Shown here: positions 1 to 7,900 of the stretch, in pieces
How the letters are laid out: each line of letters begins with the position of its first letter
How positions within the stretch are numbered: the stretch's first letter is position 1
Source of the DNA: a virus
Strand: one strand, 5' to 3'
Length of the DNA stretch: 20,198 nucleotides
Virus record (IMG/VR): IMGVR_UViG_3300022934_000260
Coordinates: 1-20,198 of that record
The notes under the pieces: generated by a model
The model's database searches: none
Told to the model about the DNA's origin: nothing
The model's input: the letters and a program-made list of their open reading frames with translations, nothing else
Translations under genes and position numbers: made by a program

Positions 1-1654
1 AAATAGGTACGTCTATCGTAAAACGTGCAACAGTGGATGCCGTAGTCGCGTTCACTGCGATTTTGCCGAAGACATGGACGGTATCATTTATTCTGAAATA
101 CTGCACCTGTGATGGGGTGACTGAATCGATGTTTACAATCGAGGTGGCAGTAGGAGTATATGAACCCGTGTATTGTTGACGAATATCAACAAGATCCGAA
201 GCAGTCGCGGTAGGAAGACTGGCAACGGGAAGCGAAAGGGTAGAATCGAAGATGTTGGACGCAATTCGTACCTTGTCCGCCAAACCGTTAAATTGAATTC
301 CAATAGAAGCTGTCAAGCTGCTAAAAGAGTTAGACGTTATTGTGATTGAATCAACATCGGTAATTTTAATACCACCTGATACGTCACTGAAAGAGTTACT
401 TGAAAATGTGTAGCTTCCTTCATTTAATCCACTCGAAGTAGCGGGACCTATGTTAACGGCAGTACTATCGCAACCAGAGAACACGCAGTTACTAAAGGAA
501 AGTCTATCAATAAACTCTCGAATATCTACAATAGGCTGTCCTCCTCGGCAATTTGCTAACATGCAATTTGAGACGCGAATAGACCTAAGAGTGTTTCCGC
601 CTAGGCCAGACGCAACCACATAAAATGCTCTAGGAGTCCCAGTAGTGGCTCCAGGCGTAGCTGCTACTCCGTCGAAATAGATATTACTTAAAGTGACTGC
701 AGTGACGTAATCAGAAGAAAGAGATCTTTTTATATTAAAATGTGACGAGGCATAATAAGCTAAATAGGCACCATTTATACTCAATCCATCAACCATCTTC
801 ACCTGGATGGCATACGAATGGCGCTTGTCAAAACCGCTAGTAGCGATCCAGTTATTGATCTGAACGGTGTAGCAATACTGGTAATCACCTCCTCCAATGT
901 CTGCTTGTTCCAAAAGGATGCCTGCAGAAGCACCAACAGGTCCACCTGTATAAGGAGAAAAGCAAAATGTCCTAACCGTATCTAGCGTATTCAACTGGCC
1001 ACCGCTAACCCTAATACCGTAATCATGGTTGTGAGCTCGGACATCGACAGCTTTGAAGCCATTGCATTGCCGCAGCCAAATAGCGGCTCCACCATCGCCT
1101 GAGTCAGTGCGTGTGACTCCTAAGCCTTTGATCCCAGCCGCGCTGAGGTAAGAGTTTGCGCTACCTGCATCAGACGGCTGAAAAACAAGCCCGTTGCCTC
1201 CATGATTTGCAAGTATGGAGCAAACAGAACTTCCGGATCCCTCTAGGGTAATACCTTGCTGAATTAAGATCGGAGCAGTAGTCTTGTAATTGCCAGCCGG
1301 GAAGTAAACGTGGCGCTTCCCATACGCTTGAACAGAATCAATCGCCGCCTGAATTGCAGCCGTATCGTCCGTCACCCCATCTCCAACAGCACCAAAGTCC
1401 TTAACACTAACCACATCCTGCAGCCTTGATTCAACGGTGCGCTCAACAGCACCCGTGCCAGCCTGCGTAAACTGCACGCCTTCCGCAGTACTGGTGGTAT
1501 CGGTATTTGCAAACTTTTTGATATTACCGTTGATGTCCTTGGCATAAAGCTCAGCGTCTGCCGCATTGATCGCAATTTCGCCAATATCAAGATCGCTTGG
1601 AGCAGGTGCCTGCCCAACGCTTGTATTGTTCTTGTGGATGATCTTAAGCGACAT
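1..1654 (-). CDS. Tailspike with pectate-lyase-like beta-helix (3'-partial)
   Basis: The frame from ATG 1654 is open to the left edge: 551 complete codons with no stop, so the C-terminus lies outside. Residues 1-80 are a virion-binding domain (IGEIAINAADAELYAKD, then a linker ending VESRLQDVVS). At about residue 84 VKDFGAVGDGVTDDTAAI opens a pectate-lyase-3-type right-handed beta-helix, the fold of polysaccharide-degrading spikes. The helix continues with regular short strands and Asn/Cys ladders (LSINGAYLAY, VTLSNIYFDG, IRVSNCMLANC, LSFSNCVFSGC, ITITSNSFSSL, VRIASNIFDSTL) to about 480. A C-terminal module follows (GSYTPTATSIVNIDSITPSQ, YFRINDTVHVFGKIAVN), a common spike ending. It probably binds or cuts a host surface glycan. 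Catalytic residues cannot be named. DNA from about 300 to 800 is AT-rich, fitting an exchanged module. Confidence 0.85.
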   Translation of the reverse strand, partial: MSLKIIHKNNTSVGQAPAPSDLDIGEIAINAADAELYAKDINGNIKKFANTDTTSTAEGVQFTQAGTGAVERTVESRLQDVVSVKDFGAVGDGVTDDTAAIQAAIDSVQAYGKRHVYFPAGNYKTTAPILIQQGITLEGSGSSVCSILANHGGNGLVFQPSDAGSANSYLSAAGIKGLGVTRTDSGDGGAAIWLRQCNGFKAVDVRAHNHDYGIRVSGGQLNTLDTVRTFCFSPYTGGPVGASAGILLEQADIGGGDYQYCYTVQINNWIATSGFDKRHSYAIQVKMVDGLSINGAYLAYYASSHFNIKRSLSSDYVTAVTLSNIYFDGVAATPGATTGTPRAFYVVASGLGGNTLRSIRVSNCMLANCRGGQPIVDIREFIDRLSFSNCVFSGCDSTAVNIGPATSSGLNEGSYTFSSNSFSDVSGGIKITDVDSITITSNSFSSLTASIGIQFNGLADKVRIASNIFDSTLSLPVASLPTATASDLVDIRQQYTGSYTPTATSIVNIDSVTPSQVQYFRINDTVHVFGKIAVNATTASTVARFTIDVPI

Positions 1655-1679
1655 GATGCTACAGCTTGATGGTTGCAGT

Positions 1680-3113
1680 CTAGCCTTCGCGCAACTGCAC
1701 CTCACGTACAGTCACGAAGTTTGCCGATCCACTGATCACATCCGTTGCGCGTGTGCTGATTGCCGTGTTTGTGATCAAAATCTGCGCTCTGTAGTACAGG
1801 TCACCTGGTAGCAGCGTGTAGGTGTAACTGACTCGATCACGCTGACTTGGATCGATCATCCAGAACTCAGCAGTTGCTTCGGCCTGCTCTGCGGTATTGA
1901 GCAACAAGCGGAGCAAATTGCTTGTACCAACACTGGCGAGCACCTGATCAGCAAGTTCACCAATTTCGCTGCGCGGCGTGATATTCGCATTGTCGTATGG
2001 ATTGGTGCCAGCATCTAGGCTCGCATCGTCGTAATCTGGACCGTAATCGGCAAGGCTTCCTGATGTTCCAATGATGTCCGCTGAGTTGTATGTCAGGTTT
2101 TCTTCAACACCAACGAAGGAGCGTGCATTGGCATAATCATCTCGATTAACGATTGCAGTTGTGCGTGTGTCGACGGACTCACGCTCCACCAAAAAATCCA
2201 AGCTGCCACCGCCTTGAATCAGCGATTTGACGCCATCAAAGAACTGATCGCCAAGTCCCGTCGTGTCGATCTCGTTGCCGTTAAGGCTAAGCTCCCAGCT
2301 CTGCAGCGAACACTCCAGATTCCATTCATTGACCAGCCTTAATTCAATCAAAGTATCTGGCAAAGGATCGCTGAGCTGCACCTCAGTAATTTCAGTCCTT
2401 GGTGTGATATTTGCATTGTCATACGAACTTGCGCCAGCATCCAGACTTGCATCGTCGTAATCCGGCCCATATTCCGAAAGGCTGCCCGATGTTCCAACGA
2501 TGTCGGCTAGCTCATAACTGCAAGATTCAATAACATGCGTAATGCACTGTGCATTCGCATAAGCGCTCAAGCCAGCGCCTTGGTCAATCTTGACGGCATC
2601 AGCAATGGGCAGAAAATCATCAAAATCAATGTTTTCGCGTGTTGCGTCTGACGCTCCAGCCAAAGCAGCAGCCCTAGTTCTATAAAACGAGAGCCTGTTT
2701 AGTTGATCGACGTGTACATAAAGCTGGTTTCGATACGGTTGCTGGTCTGCGGCTGCTGGTTCAATGACAAGAGCATCACCGTCTTGGGTTGTCAGCGGTT
2801 CGTTTTCCTCTGTACTCAACCACCTGAACGGCCTCAACAAGCTTGGCGGATAAGCGACGCTGTAGTCCACAGCTTCGGCCCAGTCCTGATGCTGATACGT
2901 GTTGGCGTACGTCGGGACCAGCCGCGAATCGAAAAGATAGTCGTTAGGCCAGTTGTCAACGCTAGTAACCTCGACAAGATCACCAGTTCTGAAGCTTGGC
3001 GCTGAAAGTAGAACGATATTCTTGTCTTGATTTAGGTCAGTAACTTCAACGACAACAGGTGTTGGCGCCGAGCGGTTGAGGATGACCCTGCCATTGCTGC
3101 CAAGGACTGCCAT
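1680..3113 (-). CDS. Tail structural protein with tube-like C-terminus and duplicated Asp-rich module (477 aa)
   Basis: Probable virion protein without a named family. Residues 1-180 form a beta-rich N-terminal part (GSNGRVILNRSAPTPVVVEV, PSFRTGDLVEVTSVDNW, LYVHVDQLNRLSFYRTRAAA). Residues 203-239 and 345-381 carry two copies of an Asp-rich module with SEYGPDYDDASLDAG or ADYGPDYDDASLDAG and YDNANITPR. From about residue 250 the sequence resembles the tail-tube fold: SLQSWELSLNGNEIDTTGLG, GGGSLDFLVERESVDTRTT, then LPGDLYYRAQILITN and SGSANFVTVREVQL. The second Asp-rich copy sits inside that domain. Asp-rich loops may bind calcium, which is a guess. It overlaps the preceding tube-like gene by TAATG. 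Confidence 0.6.
   Translation of the reverse strand: MAVLGSNGRVILNRSAPTPVVVEVTDLNQDKNIVLLSAPSFRTGDLVEVTSVDNWPNDYLFDSRLVPTYANTYQHQDWAEAVDYSVAYPPSLLRPFRWLSTEENEPLTTQDGDALVIEPAAADQQPYRNQLYVHVDQLNRLSFYRTRAAALAGASDATRENIDFDDFLPIADAVKIDQGAGLSAYANAQCITHVIESCSYELADIVGTSGSLSEYGPDYDDASLDAGASSYDNANITPRTEITEVQLSDPLPDTLIELRLVNEWNLECSLQSWELSLNGNEIDTTGLGDQFFDGVKSLIQGGGSLDFLVERESVDTRTTAIVNRDDYANARSFVGVEENLTYNSADIIGTSGSLADYGPDYDDASLDAGTNPYDNANITPRSEIGELADQVLASVGTSNLLRLLLNTAEQAEATAEFWMIDPSQRDRVSYTYTLLPGDLYYRAQILITNTAISTRATDVISGSANFVTVREVQLREG
1975..2515 (-). repeat. Two diverged direct repeats (about 115 bases each, 426 bases apart)
   Basis: Copies at 2401-2515 and 1975-2089 code for the ADI-V/I-GTSGSL-x-YGPDYDD module of the 477-residue protein. 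The offset is exactly 142 codons. The DNA copies are clearly alignable but differ at many, mostly synonymous, positions, so the duplication is not recent. Confidence 0.85.
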
Positions 3114-3493
3114 TACGCTGCGGTAATGGTCAAGTTACCAGTAAACGTAAATGCGACGTTTGTGCTTGTGACATCACCGACGGTCACGGTTGAACCGACG
3201 CTTGTAATTAGCACGCTGCCGGAGATCGTTTTACCTGTGGTCAACGTCAGCGTTGCGGTGATAGCGCTTTGCGAATCTGTGTTGATCTTGGCGTAAACAT
3301 CATCAAGCAAGCTGTTTTCGTATAACAAAGTTGCGCTACCTGTTGCACCACGCAAGCCTGTGACGTATGTCCTACTGGACTCACCTAAATTCGTGGTCTC
3401 CAGTGTATCGCGTGAAATATCAATACTTGCATCACGAACCACAGCCGTCGAGCCGGCGATCGTAAAACTGCCCGTAGTGCTGGTGACTGCCAT
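3113..3493 (-). CDS. Second tail-tube-like protein (126 aa)
   Basis: A 126-residue protein sharing the tail-tube signature with the major tube protein: DASIDISRDTLETTNLGESS aligns with RSWSLTITKETLDTSVHGDT. Both are followed by a glycine/serine hairpin (GLRGATGSATLLYEN here) and strands ending in a threonine-rich edge (SGSVLITSVGSTVTVGDVTS, FTFTGNLTITAA). It lacks the insertion present in the main tube gene and is shorter by 14 residues. It lies downstream of the hub among receptor-binding genes, which suggests a tip or fibre-base ring and not the tube shaft. The start follows the hairpin gap. The stop overlaps the next ATG (TAATG). Confidence 0.62.
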   Translation of the reverse strand: MAVTSTTGSFTIAGSTAVVRDASIDISRDTLETTNLGESSRTYVTGLRGATGSATLLYENSLLDDVYAKINTDSQSAITATLTLTTGKTISGSVLITSVGSTVTVGDVTSTNVAFTFTGNLTITAA

Positions 3494-3505
3494 GAGGGTT
3501 GCCTT

Positions 3506-3565
3506 TTAGGTCAGTCTAGCTTCTGCGGTCGCAATAGGCTAGTTGATGTTGTCAGTCTGACCTAA
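3506..3565 (-). repeat. Inverted repeat in the gap before the second tube-like gene
   Basis: TTAGGTCAGTCT (3506-3517) faces AGTCTGACCTAA (3554-3565): 12-base arms with one mismatch and a 36-base spacer. Inside, CTAGC (3516-3520) faces GCTAG (3538-3542). The minus-strand RNA can therefore fold across the 58-base gap between genes. No U-tract follows, so it is not a classical terminator. It could affect RNA stability, processing or translation of the next gene. Confidence 0.6.
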
Positions 3566-3971
3566 TCTCAGCGATCAATTCAACCTTAACAGTGCTGATG
3601 CCAGGCGCTACGCTCTCGACAATTGGTTCTTGGGCGTAGGTCCAACGAGCACCTGTCGTCGCACTAAGAATCTCAGCTTTCATATCATTCGACATTCCAT
3701 CAAACATCGGGTCTGTTGACTGAATGCCGCTACCACTTGTTGTCTCCAGGTAATCCAATCCACCTTTTGTCTGCTGCCAGCGATCAATGAAGTCCTCGGC
3801 TACGTTGTCAGGGATGTTTGCATAGGTCAAACTCAGCAAACCACCGCTGGCCAAATTGCCCCAAAGTCTTTTGCTGCGAACGCCTGATTGGCTTGTTGCA
3901 GTCGTGATTGGCCATTTACCAGCACGAAAACTGCGGCTGGTTGGTGCTCGTTGAACGGTGAGAACAGGCAT
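3552..3971 (-). CDS. Conserved tail-tip-associated protein (139 aa)
   Basis: No named function. Visible elements are RSFRAGKWPITTATSQSGVR, SKRLWGNLASGGLLSLTYAN, a helix NVAEDFIDRWQQTKGGLDYL, a WTYAQEPIVESVAPG segment and a closing strand VKVELIAEIRSD. The K-R-L/x-W-G-N pattern with a following LSLTYANI strand recurs, by recollection, in a protein placed just after the J-like hub in cyanobacterial siphoviruses. Beta-rich, soluble, no signal peptide. Its start lies two bases after the fibre stop. Its last codons contribute one arm of the inverted repeat at 3506-3565. A tip or fibre-attachment component is inferred from position. Confidence 0.6.
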   Translation of the reverse strand: MPVLTVQRAPTSRSFRAGKWPITTATSQSGVRSKRLWGNLASGGLLSLTYANIPDNVAEDFIDRWQQTKGGLDYLETTSGSGIQSTDPMFDGMSNDMKAEILSATTGARWTYAQEPIVESVAPGISTVKVELIAEIRSD

Positions 3972-3973
3972 GA

Positions 3974-4909
3974 TTAAGGACTCTCGGGTTCGGACGACTT
4001 AAGAGGTTCAACAATTACTTTACCGTTATCATCAGTCCAGCTTGTGTCATACATATGCTGGTCTTGCCGTTCACCAATTACAAGCCATGAGATCGTATCG
4101 GCGCAAGTATGCTCTTGAGCGGTAATTGTCAATATGTTACCCGTGACAGATCCTTTAACAGCAGTCCAGCCAGTTTCGTTGGTCGTAAAGCACTGCACTT
4201 CTCGGTTTAACGCAGCAAATGTACCTTCTGTCATGCCAGCTGCAGTGTCGATATTTATCGTTGCAGTCCCGCTGGCTAGCTCGACTTTTCCACGATAGAT
4301 ATTGTCTGCTTGTGGGCCTTCAATAAAAGAATGAACTAAGTTATGAGTTTTTGCTTTTTCTAGCAGCGGATGAGTAATCTTAAATGATCCAGAGCCCTTG
4401 CTAAAAGCCCCTACTACATCTACATCTCCGTTTGTATTAATAGTGAAATATGTGGTTCTGTTGGTGCCTACTTTTTTGACGACCCTAAACTCATGACTTG
4501 ATCCTGAAGCTTGACCTATCAACCATTCGGCAACGCCACCGTTGTTGTACAGGTGATACTCTGCGTTACCGCCACCATCTCTGTTGTTCCACAAAAAAAC
4601 TTCACGGCCCATAAGTCTGTATTGGGCAATATATTGACTGTTGTCTTCTAACAGATGCTCTCTTAAATCGCCTACTCCTGTCTTCTTTGTCTCACTTGCA
4701 CTGTCATCATTGATGATTAGCAAATCATCGTTAGCAATATTGTCTGCTGAGAGCGCGTCAAGCGTGGGGATCTCTCCAAATACTGTTGCTTTTATTTGTC
4801 CAATCGTAATTTTAAGTGTTTTTTCCTCACTTGTGTCGCTGATGACAAGTAGGTCATCATCGCTGACAGTTATGATTGGATCTAATGTTGGGATGAATAA
4901 CTTAGGCAT
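3974..4909 (-). CDS. Tail fibre protein with duplicated N-terminal module
   Basis: A 311-residue protein directly behind the hub. Residues 6-45 and 47-87 are two copies of one module: IPTLD, then DDLLVISDTSEEKTLK in the first copy and NDDLLIINDDSASETKK in the second. The DDLL-(V/I)-I-x-D-x-S-x-x-ETKK motif is frequent at fibre N-termini. A beta-rich middle part (FLWNNRDGGGNAEYHLYNNG, WLIGQASGSSHEFRVVKKVG, FTINTNGDVDVVGAFSKG) resembles the repeat before a fibre C-terminal domain. FKITHPLLEKAKTHNLVHSF then opens the terminal domain, of a type found in fibres and other phage surface proteins and possibly trimerising. The end is acidic. The DNA is visibly richer in A and T than the neck genes, as often in exchanged fibre genes. 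Confidence 0.72.
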   Translation of the reverse strand: MPKLFIPTLDPIITVSDDDLLVISDTSEEKTLKITIGQIKATVFGEIPTLDALSADNIANDDLLIINDDSASETKKTGVGDLREHLLEDNSQYIAQYRLMGREVFLWNNRDGGGNAEYHLYNNGGVAEWLIGQASGSSHEFRVVKKVGTNRTTYFTINTNGDVDVVGAFSKGSGSFKITHPLLEKAKTHNLVHSFIEGPQADNIYRGKVELASGTATINIDTAAGMTEGTFAALNREVQCFTTNETGWTAVKGSVTGNILTITAQEHTCADTISWLVIGERQDQHMYDTSWTDDNGKVIVEPLKSSEPESP

Positions 4910-7900
4910 CAGCTCACCTCCCAACTGCTGGCATTGTCAAAATTCACGACGACTTGAGGGATACCGCTGTTGTTCACGGGCATGTGCAACGCTTCAATTG
5001 TAAACGTTCCATCCTCGCCTGCAGTGATCCGCTCGATCTGGTAGGTGCGTGATGCTTTGTTGCTGACGATCTCGGTGAAAACAATGCCCGTGGGCGATGC
5101 TGTGGTGCCGCCGTTAGAGACCGTCAATGTGACGTTGGCTGGATCGCTGCCGGATGTGGGATTCCATGCGTACACGCTGTAGGTGCTATCCGACAGTGAC
5201 TGCGTTGAGATCAATGAACCATCATCAAGCACGACGCCGTTGTTGTACTGGTCGTAATCAGTTGCATCCATCGCAACCTTGATGTAATCGCCAGGCGCAA
5301 TATCGGCAAAAATAGCGTCATAGGTTGTCTTGAATTTGATCGTGTGATCAGGCACACGGCGCATCCTGATCAGGAACTTAGCAGCATCAATTGCATGATC
5401 TCTTGTAGTGCAGTAATCGGTCATGTCCAGCGTTTCAGTGGTGAATGGGTCGTAAGCTGCACCGGCTTCACGCACAAGCACTGATCGCACCACAGAGAAC
5501 ACGCCTTCATTGTTTGTATCGCTGCTGCCGCGCTCTTGCCTGTACTGCACAGCCACTTGGATTGGTTCACGTTCCTCCGGCGCAAGGTAGGAAACCTCGT
5601 AACTGTCCTCAGCGATATTACCAACAGTAAATAGCCCCTTAATGTCTACAGCTGTAAAGTTGCCGCTAGCGTCTGTTGAGAAATACGGCTTCAGTGTGTA
5701 CTTGCCGTTTATTTCTGCAAAGTACAGCAGGTAAGTGGAGGAAATGTCTGCCGCATATTGCCTTAGATTTGACTGCTCTGCAATAACACCGTTAAATCGA
5801 TATTCCCTTCTGTGATTGAAGTTAGCAGCATCTTCAAAACCATCCAAGTCAATCATTTCATCCTTAACAAACTTGCCCATCCCATAACGCTCATTCGTGA
5901 GCAGATCTAAGAGAACATCAGGAAACAGTGAAATTGTGCCTACTGCAAGGTCGGATCGTAGTTGAGGCGCTTGGATTCCTTGCCTGATGTAACCGGAGAA
6001 CTGCGCTAGCTGTTGCCATTCCTGCGATGAGCGAATGTTAATGCCGACCAGTGCCATATTGTCATAGGCAGGTGCCGGGCTGGGGTTTTCGACAATCTCA
6101 TTTACATAAACAATTTCATGCTCTGGTCCGGACTCAGCAGATGCTTTTACCTCTTCATAGGGGAATGATTCCGCAAGCTTCGTGTAAGTGTCGATGTAAT
6201 TTTGATAAGTGTCGCCGTCAATGGTTGTGGCGTCATCAACTTCATACAAGCCGAACAGCTCTTCTGTATCTTCCTCGCCGTTGCCTAGTTTTTTTGTAGT
6301 ATAGTCGTAGTCATTTTCATTAAAATTACCAAAATTGTTCCAGCTAAAGCGTGACGCAAAGCGCGAGGATTTTTCTGAGCCTGTTATCGCGTAACCGTTA
6401 AACTCGCATTTCACCAGCTCGCCGCCAATCGTCGCTTGAAGAGTTGGTGTATACAATCCATCCCTTGCATCCAAAACATACAAAGTTCCCGTGCCACTGC
6501 GTATTTCAAATCCGGCCAACGGTCTGAATCTAAAAATGCGTTGTTTGGCCGTAGGAAATTCAAGCCTAAGGTAGTTGAACTGCGCCTGTTGCGTTTCACC
6601 TGCAAAGCCAAACGTAAAACCTAGCTCCTGCCAATCGCCGTCACTGTCGGCGGCATCCGCAGCTTTGAATTGGATCGTAAAAAACGAATAACGTTGTTCG
6701 CTAGTCGTAATTGTGCTGCTTTCGTAAAACTGACTATCCAATCGCTCGGCCTTTTCGTTTCTAAATGCAGTGCAATATGACGTATCAGCAAATTTGAAAC
6801 TTTTTGCATCCCTGAAGTTGCATAGGTTCGTAATGCGTAGTCCCATCACAGACCTAAAGCCAAACTCAGTTGCAATGCAGGGGCGTGTATTTGTGACTAC
6901 TGCCTGCGCGACTCGCAGAATGTGATCTTTACTTGTAGCAGTCTCGCGCTGTGTCTCATCAGTGCCTGTTTTATTCAAATGTCCTGTTGGGTAAATAGTG
7001 CATGATCCAGCTTCTGTGATGTAGAAATCAACCTCAATATTTTGGGCGTCATCACCCAGCTCATCCGCTTCAGATATAAACGCGCCTTCTGTTCGGGCAA
7101 CACATACGCCATAGGCAGTGCCGATTTTGTAAACTTCGCCAACGATCAATGCTTGGTCGTAAGTTTTCTGCCTAGATGCGACTGCATCAGAAACATCTCC
7201 AAGGCTTTGTTCCGAACGCACCTGTCTGACTCTTCCATTGCCCCAAACTCGTAGAACTTCCGCAGGGCCGAAGTAGCCCTTCACTCTTCCATCGGCGGAA
7301 TTGGGCATTGAATTGATGAAACTTTGATCTGTTGCGGTAAAGATGTCGCCGACTTCAACAGGTACATCTCGGTTATCGCTGTCTTCTACTGAAAGCGTAC
7401 CAAGCGCCCCGGCAAGCCTGGCCCATCTACCGCCATCCCCAGATTCACTGGTTGCCCATCCTTCGTCCATGTTACTACCTATAGCTGTAATTTCGTATCT
7501 ACGGCCTGCTACGCAGTTGTTTACGTCAACGTCGGCAATCAGAGAGTCATAACTGCTGTCTACATAGAATTTATTTCCTATAATGTAGCTTGTTAAATTA
7601 GGAGCGGCGATAAGGTCAAATTCGTCGTCTGTTGTTTGGTAATTTCTATCACCAAAAGAGTTAATTACTTCTTTGTTGGCTTCTGGGTTTTTCTCTTGAA
7701 TTTGATAACGTTCGCCAGCTTGAAGCTCTGTAAGATCTAACAATTCTTGCGGGTCAATAGCAAGAGTAAGCTGATCGCCTTCATTATATGTAACGCCAGA
7801 TGTCCCGGCTAACTCATTCCATTCATCTTGTTCAGTGTTGCTTAGTTCGACTATCTGATATGTCTTGCCTTTTTTGCCATTTTTTACTTTCATTTTGTTG

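Noticed and set aside
4909-4924. TTG at 4924 as start of the fibre
   Set aside because: It lies inside the GGGAGGTG ribosome binding site. The ATG at 4909 has ideal spacing and a TGATG junction.
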